A DNA stretch of 64,000 bases from Petrolisthes cinctipes (lineage: Eukaryota > Arthropoda > Malacostraca > Decapoda > Porcellanidae), in assembly GCA_033782935.1 (NCBI GenBank), contig JAWQEG010000062.1, positions 10,000,001 to 10,064,000 of the forward strand. Reading direction: 5' to 3'. Positions 55,347-64,000 of the stretch are shown here, piece after piece (position 1 is the stretch's first letter; each line of letters opens with the position of its first letter). The position numbers were made by a program, and so were the translations under genes. Under the pieces are notes generated by a model, which was not told the origin of the DNA, searched no databases, and worked only from the letters and a program-made list of their open reading frames with translations.

Positions 55347-57300
55347 TTACTTTAGTACTGATTTTTGGGAAGCCTCACGGAGGTACTTCCCACTACCACC
55401 TCGACCTGAGGGTTTACTCAAACAATAAGATTTGTCTAATCCTGGGCCACTAGAAGAAGAGCGAACCCGAGGAGTAGTACGTGGGGCAGTAATTGGGACC
55501 CGTAGACAAGTCCCTGAAGCATCTGATATGTTAGAAGAAGATAAAGGTATATGAGCTGGGATATTCTTTGAAACAATTACATTGGTATTGTCCTGTACAG
55601 CAGTGGTATCACTGACACAGGCAGATACATCAACATCCATAATACAAGTGGTAGAATCACTCCGCTGCTCAAGCGGAAGAGAAACTGAATCTTTTGAAGT
55701 CACAACATCCATGGCATCCACATTAACTTCACGCCCCTCTGATGATCCCAAAGGAAGCTTGCGAGGAGGAACTTCTGTTGAATCAAGAGATTCATCAGAG
55801 CCACGAGAACGCTTCTGGTGAAATTGAGAGGAAACTATGGATGAGTCCACAGAGATGGTTGCCCTACAAGGAGGAACATCTATAGAGCCAAGTGCCTCAG
55901 AGGAACCACGAAGGCATCTCTGTGGCAGTTTAGGTGACTTAAGTTTCATTTTCGGAGAGCGTGTGGCAGCGTGAACCTCTACCACATGAACACCTTTAGC
56001 TAATGTCTGAGAATTGTCATCAGTTGAAGGGTCACCAGAATGAGTGTCTGATAAAATTTCCAAGACAGAGAAACTATTATGTAGAGTAACCTTTGAAACG
56101 CTCTCACTAGAACAAAAAGCAGCTGCCTCTTGAGAGGGTTGAGAGGGTGCTGCAACCGATTTAGGGCGAAGGGAGGAGGCATATGTCTTCACACCACCTG
56201 AAGTTGAGTTGCCATCTGGCACTACCTATGCTAATGAATTGGGTATTAGCCAAGTGCAGGATATCCTGCTCAAGAAGGCACATCTTACATTGGCGAGAAC
56301 GCAAGGGGTGAGCATCTCTGCAGTAAAATCAGTAGCTCTCTGACCGACACTCAGTAGTAAGATGTGAGTCAAGAGCAGAACAATTACCACCCCGGGAACG
56401 GTTGTTGCAGTTCCTCCTCTCATGACCAAACTCATAACAACAGAAACACTGTAGGGGACGCTCAACAAAAGGATTCACCTTAAAAGAGGTGGGGTTAATG
56501 TTAATGCGATCTGGGATATGCGAGCCATAGAAGGTGAGGATGATCATATTTTTACTGCCTTTCATCTTTGTTACTCGTTGGACACTGTCTGGGCACATAA
56601 CGAGACTGTCCTCTTCAGAGAATTCATACAGGTCCTCATTATATATACGCCCCTTGCTATAATTAAATGTTCGATGTGGTTTAATAGATTCAAACATGCT
56701 ATCAGAAGGACAGGGGAGATTGAGGAGCATCATGGCCTGTGTAAGATCTTTGGCCCTGATTAAAACGCCCTTACCATATTTCTTTATGTGGCCTGTTGGT
56801 AATAATCCAATTTCTTTCTCCAGATACTGGGAAGCATGGATAAGGTTACCACGTCCCTCCCTGTAGTATGCCACAAACCAAAAGGGTGTAGGAACCCGAT
56901 GTTCCTTTGGGACGTGCTCTACAGAGTCATCAAATATATTAGGGCAGTAGTCAGTGTCACTGTCAACTACATTGATGGACCGCATCATCTGAACTTTACA
57001 ATGAGTTTCCCCCACCGTCAGAGAATCTCAAATGCTGCTTTGGCAGCAGCATTTATACTGAAAGTAATATAGCACCGATTAGACCTACAATCACTGTCAT
57101 ATGTGATTCGGATTCGAAGAACTACTCCAAAACACTTACAAATGGAGTGGATAGCGCCAAAGGAAAGGGATGCAAGTACATTCGTTAACATTAACGTGTC
57201 CTAATCGCTAACAGGGTTCTTCGACACAACACCCAATCTGCTAGGTCTAGTCTTATTTGCAGCTTTCTGCATATTACCACGACCAGAGAGTGACGTCTCG
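55347..57300 (-). pseudogene. Element B right ORF1
   Basis: Counterpart of 35801-37802. The 57015-56329 frame keeps Gln (HCKVQMMRS) where the left copy has a stop, then PTPFWFVAYYREGRGN and CFCCYEFGHERRNC; the second knuckle has lost a Cys (RSRGGNC). A frameshift leads to the Ser/Pro-rich C-terminus (56222-55347) ending KYLREASQKSVLK. The N-terminal 57300-57050 region is frameshifted. Confidence 0.8.
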
Positions 57301-58210
57301 AGGCCCTGGTCGACCACCGCTCAAGGAAGAGATTGGGGCTTTTCTTTATCCATATATCATTGATTTGGTGTTTTTGGCCCCTGGAGCCAAGAGCTACTAC
57401 CTACCGGGCAGATGAGGGGACCGAGCGCTGGTCACCATGGGCAGGGTACCTCTTCCCCCACAGGGCCACTCGTTTTAAAAAGCAGCCCCAATGGCTCGAA
57501 AGTTTGCCCACGACGGTGCTGAGACCCCTTTCCCCAACATCTCCCGGCCCAGACACCCAACCATCCAACATAGGACGGCCCCTAGAGGGCAGTGCTGTTG
57601 GCCCATACAAGTAGGCAGCCTAATGCATGGGAACCATTTAGTCTGGTCTCTCACTGGTGACATTACTAGCATGGGAAGCCCTCTCTCCCCGAAATCGGGG
57701 CAGAGCAGGGGCCGGAGCCCCCTGTAGACTAGCTCGCCAGGTCTCTGAGACAGACAAGCCCCCCACCACGTCAAGGCGGTTCCTGTTGGGGGGGTGTAAG
57801 GGAGCAAGGGAGTAGGGGATATGGATGGGGTATATTGGAAATAGGGTAAATGAGAAGGAAAATGCATAGAAGAATAGTATTATAATGGTACAAATAAATG
57901 GTCAATGAAGGAAGAAAAGGCGTATCATAGAATAAAAGCGTAAATAACATTGTTATTATTCGTTCGTCACTCACGCGTCCGAAGTCAGCGTTGCTAACAA
58001 AAGTAAACAGTATAGCACAATCATGGCGGTAGGGCCACTAGCTAAAATGAAGTCAAGGAGGTAGTATTGCCAACGAAAATTATAGCCCGAGGTGCAATGG
58101 TAGGCCCTACGTATTATAATATACCACATTAGTAACCATACCTGAAAATATAACAAAACATGGAAAAAATAAAACAATAGTCATATATATAATAAATACT
58201 GCAACGTACC

Positions 58211-58365
58211 TTATTCAGAGGATGTGGATGGGCGTGGATTATCTAGATCAATATCACTATCTGAGATGTCGGACTCTGACTCTGATAAAGATGGCGGCTG
58301 CGGGTGAATGCGGTCAGATTGCTGAAGGTAATATATAGCGGCCTCGAGAAGGAAACGATGAAATG
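58211..58365 (-). pseudogene. Merlin transposase, right copy, C-terminal piece
   Basis: The acidic tail of the transposase (ESESDISDSDIDLDN followed by PRPSTSSE and TAA at 58211-58213) is cut from the catalytic domain by gypsy-2. The sequence resumes on the other side of gypsy-2 at 62760, with AATG at both joints. Confidence 0.75.
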
Positions 58366-58607
58366 TGTAACGGTTGTTACTGTGTAGTGAAGATATTTGT
58401 TATCTTCACTTGGGGTTAATGACAAATAAGTTTTGTGTTGGTCTAGTCTAGTCTAGTCTATTTATTTCTTCAGGTTTTACATTGCATATAAGGTTTTATA
58501 GCTAACCTGGAAGCTAACCTGGAATATGATCATGTGACTATATTTTATAGTCAACCTGGAATATGCTTAATCATATACATATACATAAAGGTTGCCTGCC
58601 TGCTACA
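58366..58607 (-). repeat. gypsy-2 3' LTR
   Basis: 242 bp, TG...CA ends. It differs from the 5' LTR by two substitutions and by two fewer TCTAG pentamers (58439-58461). Confidence 0.93.
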
Positions 58608-58621
58608 ATACTCCCCCCCTT
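58608..58621 (-). promoter_or_regulatory. gypsy-2 polypurine tract
   Basis: In element sense AAGGGGGGGAGTAT directly precedes the 3' LTR TGTAGC. It primes plus-strand DNA synthesis. The pol stop codon (58620-58622) overlaps its upstream edge. Confidence 0.8.
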
Positions 58622-60572
58622 AGTGACGAGGTAGGAGGAACGATACAGTCTTCTTAGGGCGTCCGCTTGCATTTCCTGGAGGGATTTGTTGGTTGGTATA
58701 GGATGAAATGGAAGATGCCATTTCTGATTGGTGTAGCAGGAAAGCTGGTTTCACTCGATCTATTGAGACCACGTAGGAGGATCCATTGCGGTTAATCGTC
58801 ATGGTTTTCCTTGTTCTTTTGATGACTGCGAACGGACCCTCGTATGGAGGTTGTAATGGTTTCCTAACAGAGTCCACTCGTACGAAGACGTGTGTACAGG
58901 TGGCGAGTTCTTGGCTGACGAACGTTTTAGAAGAGGTTTTCCGTGGCTGCACTGGCTGTAGCTTATGCATGGATTCTTTGAGGCTACTGGTGAAGTCTTG
59001 GACACTGCTGGGCTTGGGATCAATGGTGCTCGAGAGGAACTCGCCTGGGAGTCTGAGCGTGGTTCCATAGACAAGTTCAGCAGAGGAGTAACCAATGTCT
59101 TCTTTTACTGAGGTACGTATACCAAGGAGAACGATTGGCAGAGTCACAGTCCAGTCAGCACGATTTTCTGCCGTGGCTGTAAGTGATGATTTAAGTTGGC
59201 GATGAAAACGTTCAACGAGGCCATTTGACTGAGGATGGTAGCTCGTAGTTCTATAGCGTTTAATTCCCAGTAGAGACATTATCTTGTTCCAGAGGCAGGA
59301 CTCAAATTGGCTTCCACGATCCGAAGTTAGGCTGAGCGGTACCCCAAATCTAGAAATCCATGTGTCGATGAAAGCTTTGGCAACAGTGTCTGTTGTGATA
59401 TTAGTAAGTGGTGCAGCTTCTGGCCAGCGAGTAAATTTGTCGACGCAGGTGAGAATATACCTGAACCCATTGGAGTAAGGTAACGGGCCGACGATGTCAA
59501 CATGAATGTGATGAAATCTTTCCGTAACTGGTGTGAATGTTGCTGCAGGGGAGATTGTGTGGCGTGTCACTTTTGAAGCTTGGCACTTCACACAGGTGCG
59601 AGTCCAACCCCTGACATCTTTATTGATGCCCGACCAAATGAATCTTGAACGCATCATTTCTTGTGAAGCTCGTATTCCAGGGTGAGAGAGGTCATGCAGT
59701 TGATGGAAGAGAGGGTACCGGTGATTCTTTGGCAGGTAAGGTCTGTTAGTGCCAGTAGATGTGTCCACATAGAGCTGTATGCGAGTCCCCGGGATTTCAA
59801 CTTTCCTCATCTTTAATGCTGCATTTTCCTTTAATTGCTGGAGCTCAGCATCATTTTCTTGATCTGCAGCAATGGCGGCATAATTGATAAGAGTTGAAGA
59901 GACGGCTGTGATGTTGCGGGACAGCGCATCTGCAGGTGCATTCTCAATTCCTTTGACATGTCGAATGTCCGTTGTGAACTGTGAAATGAAGTCCATTTGG
60001 CGGAATTGTCTAGGAGTGTATTCTGTCTTGTTGTTCACGAAGATTGTTGTTAGAGGCTTGTGATCTGTGTAGATGTGAAATTTTCTACCTTCAATGAAAT
60101 ACCGGAACCGTTTGATTGCCTTGTAGATTGCTAGAAGCTCTCGGTCGAAGGCACTGTATTTCATCTCGGTATTGCTGAGCTTTTTGGAGAAGAAGGTGAT
60201 GGGCTTCCAGCTTCCGTCTATGTATTGCTGTAAGACCGCGCCAATACCAGTGCCTGACGCGTCTGTAGAGATGGATGTCTTGGCATTTGGGGTGGGATAA
60301 CTTAGGGCAGCTACCTCACTGAGTGCCTTTTTTGCCGCATTGAACGCATTGTCAGCTTCTGAAGTCCAGTCAAGTTTGATGGATTGACCTTTCTTGCAGG
60401 GCTTTGTCATGGTATACAGTGGCTGAAGGATGTGTGAGCAGTTTGGGATAAAACGGTTGTAGAAATTTATCATCCCTAGGAACTCTTTCAGCTGGCGCTG
60501 GGTCGATGGCTTTGGGAACTGCTGAATTGTGTCACACTTTGACTGAAGTGGAGTGATGCCTGCTGAAGACAC
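58620..60572 (-). CDS. pol: gypsy-2 pol, second part: RT thumb, RNase H, integrase
   Basis: A 650-codon frame. It opens in the RT thumb ([31 protein letters not shown]). RNase H follows with [33 protein letters not shown] and YTDHKPL. Integrase has the HHCC finger ([11 protein letters not shown] ... CVKCQASK) and the catalytic triad D359 (HVDIVGPLP), D418 ([10 protein letters not shown]) and E454 (LVERFHRQ), with 35 residues between D418 and E454. The GPY/F module is [19 protein letters not shown]. All catalytic residues are present. The true N-terminus is upstream in another frame because of the lesion near 60590, so this ATG is not a real start. Confidence 0.9.
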   Translation of the reverse strand: MSSAGITPLQSKCDTIQQFPKPSTQRQLKEFLGMINFYNRFIPNCSHILQPLYTMTKPCKKGQSIKLDWTSEADNAFNAAKKALSEVAALSYPTPNAKTSISTDASGTGIGAVLQQYIDGSWKPITFFSKKLSNTEMKYSAFDRELLAIYKAIKRFRYFIEGRKFHIYTDHKPLTTIFVNNKTEYTPRQFRQMDFISQFTTDIRHVKGIENAPADALSRNITAVSSTLINYAAIAADQENDAELQQLKENAALKMRKVEIPGTRIQLYVDTSTGTNRPYLPKNHRYPLFHQLHDLSHPGIRASQEMMRSRFIWSGINKDVRGWTRTCVKCQASKVTRHTISPAATFTPVTERFHHIHVDIVGPLPYSNGFRYILTCVDKFTRWPEAAPLTNITTDTVAKAFIDTWISRFGVPLSLTSDRGSQFESCLWNKIMSLLGIKRYRTTSYHPQSNGLVERFHRQLKSSLTATAENRADWTVTLPIVLLGIRTSVKEDIGYSSAELVYGTTLRLPGEFLSSTIDPKPSSVQDFTSSLKESMHKLQPVQPRKTSSKTFVSQELATCTHVFVRVDSVRKPLQPPYEGPFAVIKRTRKTMTINRNGSSYVVSIDRVKPAFLLHQSEMASSISSYTNQQIPPGNASGRPKKTVSFLLPRH

Positions 60573-61738
60573 TGTGTGGCCAAGAAGATTGACGAGGATC
60601 CAAATTCTGACTTGCCAATGTTGATCTGGGTGCCATAGTCGCGTAGACGGGTGAAGACTTGCTCAAGGTGTCGTCGGTGAGAATCTGTATCACGGCTGGT
60701 GATGAGTAGGTCATCAATGTAGGCAAAGCAAAAAGGTAAGCCTCGCACAACTTCGTCTATAAAGCGTTGAAAAGTCTGGGCTGCATTTTTCAAACCAAAT
60801 GGCATCCTGATGTACTCAAACAAGCCAAACGGAGTTACGATGGCTGTTTTCGGGATGTCCGCTGGGTTGACTGGAATCTGGTGGAATGCCTTGACTAGGT
60901 CAATCCTAGAAAATGTAGTGCAGCCAGCAAGCTGTGATGAGAACTCTTGGATGTTCGGTATGGGATACCTGTCCAAGGTGGTGCGAGAGTTGAGTGCGCG
61001 ATAGTCTCCACATGGTCTGATTTCTCCGTTCTTCTTGGGGACTGTGTGCAGTGCAGATGACCAATTGCTTGAGCTGGGACGAATGATTCCTTGATGCATG
61101 AGAGATTCAAACTCTGCCTTTACTGCTCGGTAGCGTTCTGGGGCTAAACGGCGTACCTTTGAGTGAGTTGGTGGTCCTTTTGCCTCAATGTGATGGTACA
61201 CATGGTGCTTCACCTGGTCGGTTGCTGAGAAGGTCCTAGTAAGTGTCGGGAAGGACTTGAGTAACGATGCGTAAGGGTTGCCTTCGTTAATGACCGATAT
61301 CTGTGTACTCTTCTCGGCAACTGGTTTTGCTGCAGTGCTAATGGAAGTCAATGAATCCCTGAGCTTACGATTTTTAATGTCGACAACAAGGTCGAAGTTT
61401 GTCAAAAAATCGGCGCCCAAAATGGCTTGTGAAACTGCTCCGATGTAGAAGGTCCACTGAAAGCAACGGCGGAGGTTGAATCCCAGCTGCAGTGTTTGCT
61501 GTTTGTAAACCGGTATCTGGGTCCCATTGGCAGCGTAGAGGTGAGTGATTGGTGGCAATGACTTGTGGTATGCCTGTGCTGGTAGGACGCTTACTTCAGC
61601 TCCGGTGTCAATGAGGAATTCAATTTTTGATAGTGGATCATGTATGTAGAGCAGTTTCGATGTAGTGTGGCGAACACTATGCTCCCTTAGTGCTCGCCGT
61701 TGGCATTTGACGTATTGAAATTGCATGGCTGCCGACAC
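60488..61738 (-). pseudogene. pol: gypsy-2 pol, first part: protease and RT
   Basis: A 416-codon frame overlapping the gag end in another frame. Aspartic protease [16 protein letters not shown] has D44; [11 protein letters not shown] follows. RT has [61 protein letters not shown] and an intact YIDD box (Y340, 60710-60721). Register is lost between EFGSSS and the [14 protein letters not shown] motif at about 60583-60600, giving about 30 nonsense residues. This single indel separates the two pol frames and is the only clear inactivating lesion. Confidence 0.88.
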
Positions 61739-62493
61739 TTAAACTCGTTACTGCCCAACCTATTGTGGTAGTAACAGATTCCATCATTCCTTGACCTGCT
61801 GTTGGACCTGGACCGTTGTCGATAGTGATGAGGTGTCTTGTCACGGCTCCGTTGGTGACTGTTCAGCTGCTCTCGCATAGCACTGACCTCCAGGGAAAGT
61901 TTTGTTACGAGTTCTGCAAGTTGCTTTATTTCCCTATTCTCACCAATGTTCATTAGTCTTGACGAAGTGTCAGTGGGAATGGATGCCATGAGCTCGTCTG
62001 CCAGTTTAGCCAGTTCTTCTAGGGGAAGCTTGCTCTTTACGCTGAAGAGATTCTGTTGAATGGTTGGTGGCAGACGTTGGTAAAAGAGTTGTCGTAACAG
62101 GTCTTGGTCGAACTTCTCCAGTTTGTCTCCCAGTAACTTCTTCATGCGGTACAACAATTCTGTTGGCCTATCGTTACCTAGTTCTTCTTTCGACACTAAC
62201 TCCTGAAGTCGGGTTGCCAGTGAAGAGTCCAAGCGGGAGAGAATAGCACTTTTCAGGTCCTCATAGGGAGTCTTGGAGACCACTGCCTTTAAAATTGTTT
62301 CTGAGACCTGAGACAGAACTTCAGGTGGCAGGAGGGCAGTTGCGTGGCTAAATTTCGTGAGACTAGACGTGATGCCACTTGCCTTGAAGTTGCACTCTAG
62401 TATTGAGAACCACATAGCAGGGTCGTGAGTGCAGAATGTAGGGGCTTTGAAGGTCACTGAGGCTACATTCTCGTCGTTATTTGCCATTGTCAC
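61687..62493 (-). CDS. gag: gypsy-2 gag
   Basis: An intact 268-residue Gag. ATG 62493 lies just after the primer-binding site. The capsid part has [64 protein letters not shown] and [18 protein letters not shown]. An SR-rich basic stretch ([13 protein letters not shown]) precedes the knuckle [18 protein letters not shown]. The stop (61687) lies about 50 bases inside the pol frame, which is in a different register, so Pol expression would need ribosomal frameshifting. Confidence 0.9.
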   Translation of the reverse strand: MTMANNDENVASVTFKAPTFCTHDPAMWFSILECNFKASGITSSLTKFSHATALLPPEVLSQVSETILKAVVSKTPYEDLKSAILSRLDSSLATRLQELVSKEELGNDRPTELLYRMKKLLGDKLEKFDQDLLRQLFYQRLPPTIQQNLFSVKSKLPLEELAKLADELMASIPTDTSSRLMNIGENREIKQLAELVTKLSLEVSAMREQLNSHQRSRDKTPHHYRQRSRSNSRSRNDGICYYHNRLGSNEFKCRQPCNFNTSNANGEH

Positions 62494-62506
62494 TTCGGGG
62501 TCACCA
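62490..62506 (-). promoter_or_regulatory. gypsy-2 primer-binding site, probably tRNA-Trp
   Basis: In element sense TGGTGACCCCGAAGTGA starts one base after the 5' LTR. It matches the complement of the arthropod tRNA-Trp 3' end as I remember it (TGGTGACCCCGACGTGA) with one mismatch. Minus-strand DNA synthesis would start here. Confidence 0.7.
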
Positions 62507-62507
62507 A

Positions 62508-62759
62508 TGTAACGGCTGTTACTGTGTAGTGAAGATATTTGTTATCTTCACTTGGGGTCAATGACAAATAAGTTTTGTGTTGGTCTAGTCTAGTCTAGTC
62601 TAGTCTAGTCTATTTATTTCTTCAGGTTTTACATTGCATATAAGGTTTTATAGCTAACCTGGAAGCTAACCTGGAATATGATCATGTGACTATATTTTAT
62701 AGTCAACCTGGAATATGCTTAATCATATACATATACATAAAGGTTGCCTGCCTGCTACA
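62508..62759 (-). repeat. gypsy-2 5' LTR
   Basis: 252 bp; two substitutions from the 3' LTR (C/T at 62514 and 62568-equivalent) plus two extra TCTAG pentamers (62582-62613). Confidence 0.93.
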
Positions 62760-63640
62760 AATGTGTGTCGTTGAAATTTTTTTAGGAATATATATCTAGC
62801 AAGATATTGTGTTAGGTATTTAGCTTTAATACCTGGCCGCCTCACATACTCTTTTATATCCCTCCACAACCTTTCAATATTTTGAGTATGTAACTCAGAG
62901 TTTTCGGGGTCCACAAAATTAACCTTATGATTGACACACAAGTGGCTATAACCTTCCTGATGTAGGGTATTATAGGCACGCCGACTATCACTGTAAATAG
63001 TGGTGCCTGGTCTAATGCACTTTTTAATTAGTGGGAGAAGAGTGTCGCGATTCCTACGCAGGGTTACGTTGTCTTGGTCCAATAACGGTATTTTAAATCT
63101 GTTCTTGGACTCCCTCTCTATGTCACCAAATAGCCAGACTTGAGATAAATTACGACCCACGTTGTACTCTTTTCTAACAATTAAAGTTTCATCAATTTTA
63201 ACGACAATGCCTTCACCACCGATGGGGTCCTACTCCAATCCACACTGATCCTTATGTTAATTCCCAAATTAAATACATTATAACTATGATTAAATGATTT
63301 ATGGCACCACAATATTATAAAGGATATAATTTGCCAAGGTTGTAGCCTAGTGCGGTCTAGAAAAGTCCCCTTGTACAAAGACACAGAGAAAGCACATCTA
63401 CGTTGTTTATTTGACTTGGGTATGGCGACGATATGGTGGCAACGAAATTCATTAATGTCTTGTCTATATGTACACTGGTTGCCACAATTTCCACAATTAA
63501 CACTCCTCGGTAAAACACGGTGTGCTTGTAGAATAGAAATGTGTTTCGTATAATTTCAAACGGAAGTGGAGTACAGCCTTGACACAAAGAATCCATGATT
63601 AAACTGCGTAAAATGTGCACACTGTGCTACCCCTTTATAT
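62760..63640 (-). pseudogene. Merlin transposase, right copy, N-terminal and catalytic part
   Basis: Counterpart of 33878-34740. MDSLCQGCTPLPF is followed by a damaged zinc region (a deletion after RNTF shifts the frame), YKGTFLDRTRLQPWQII, then the catalytic domain. TIYSDSRRAYNTL keeps the second Asp, and QNIERLWRDIKEYVRR keeps Glu (62873-62875) where the left copy has Lys. About 10 bases are missing near 63223, around the first catalytic Asp. The protein is split from its tail by gypsy-2 at 62760. Confidence 0.8.
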
Positions 63641-64000
63641 AGGCGCGACCTATGTTAGCGTTAAATAGGCAGTGTTGCTAATGTCAATCGGACAAAGAGA
63701 AGAAAGAAATAGGCCTAAATGTACGATAGGCGTACACAAAATGGATGAAAATCCGCTCCCTGATTCCCCGTTGCCATAAACCACCAGCCAGTTAAGGGGC
63801 TAATAGAAAGCCAAATGAACGTAAATAACCTAACGTAACCAAATATATACTGTTATAAACATTGGGACATGACTATTAAAGCGTAATGGAAAGAAAACAC
63901 GAGTATATAATGAATAGCCCTCCAAAAAAATTACAATTTGTTGCTAAATTCGCCAGCCATACGAACTTAGTATCAATACAAACACCCACTAACAGTAAAT
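63641..64000. other. Merlin 5' flank, right arm
   Basis: Inverted match to 33489-33832, with one extra 13-bp string (TATTGATACTAAG in inverted sense, near 63970). No gene. The window ends inside the repeat. Confidence 0.7.

Larger units (their letters stand above)
52989..57800 (-). mobile_element. Non-LTR element B, right copy, truncated and internally deleted
   Basis: Starts (5') near 57800 with the same GGAACCGCCTTGACGTGG leader as the left copy. It ends at 52989 inside the region after RNase H, so the C-terminal zinc region, 3' UTR and tail are missing. The RT core between the equivalents of 39250 and 40270 is deleted at about 53885. Confidence 0.85.
58366..62759 (-). mobile_element. gypsy-2: complete, young Ty3/gypsy retrotransposon
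   Basis: A full LTR-PBS-gag-pol-PPT-LTR element on the minus strand, 4,394 bp. The LTRs (58366-58607 and 62508-62759) start TGTAGCAGGC and end CCGTTACA when read in element sense. A 4-bp duplication, AATG (58362-58365 and 62760-62763), flanks it. It lies inside the Merlin transposase gene of the right arm. Only one clear coding lesion, a frameshift near 60590, was found. There is no envelope gene. Confidence 0.93.
52989..64000. repeat. Right arm of large imperfect inverted repeat
   Basis: Inverted counterpart of 33489-41137: element B (truncated), Merlin, then AT-rich flank. It differs by the gypsy-2 insertion, a roughly 1-kb deletion of element B RT near 53885, and scattered substitutions. 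Homology continues to the last base of the window. Confidence 0.88.

Overview
The window is animal genomic DNA, almost certainly arthropod and most likely a crustacean (decapod is my best guess). The support is indirect: arthropod-like U1, U2 and 5S RNA genes, short (TTAGG)n runs, and retroelement families typical of crustacean genomes. I recognise no ordinary single-copy host protein gene. Nearly every long open frame belongs to a transposable element. The functional host content appears to be small-RNA genes: two intact 5S rRNA genes in a tandem repeat, one U2 snRNA and one U1 snRNA, plus four partial or broken 5S sequences.

Layout, left to right. 1-3.38 kb: non-LTR retrotransposon D (minus), running off the left edge. 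3.37-8.9 kb: a heavily damaged Ty3/gypsy element (gypsy-1, plus) with an unusual proline-rich tail on pol. 8.9-12.95 kb: AT-rich duplicated blocks (Y, X, Y) carrying 5S-derived pseudogene sequence and a non-LTR relic. 14.1-15.8 kb: a gypsy RT relic and a Helitron 3' end. 15.86-16.05 kb: U2 snRNA (minus), split from its upstream DNA by element A copy 1 (16.06-21.57 kb), which has a 14-bp target-site duplication. 22.2-28.05 kb: full-length non-LTR element C (minus) with a 10-bp target-site duplication. 28.34-28.50 kb: U1 snRNA (plus). 28.7-30.1 kb: a decayed gypsy gag/protease. 30.9-31.4 kb: a TATA/Inr promoter-like site and a MITE-like element.

From 33.5 kb to the right edge the window is a large imperfect inverted repeat. 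The left arm (33.49-41.14 kb) and right arm (52.99-64.0 kb) each hold a Merlin (IS1595/ISXO2-type) DNA transposon joined to non-LTR element B. The spacer holds element A copy 2 (41.8-47.5 kb, the best-preserved copy), the 5S tandem array (47.56-49.6 kb) and second copies of blocks X and Y. In the right arm a young gypsy element (gypsy-2, 58.37-62.76 kb, LTRs almost identical, 4-bp target-site duplication) interrupts the Merlin transposase.

Two structural results stand out. The two halves of one 5S-like sequence lie 11 kb apart in opposite orientation, cut at the same 8 bases, so the 41.82-52.98 kb spacer looks like an inversion (or an assembly error) with breakpoints inside 5S sequence. And 5S, U1 and U2 genes lie within about 33 kb of each other, each beside a retrotransposon or transposon boundary. 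All domain assignments are from motif reading; no searches were run.
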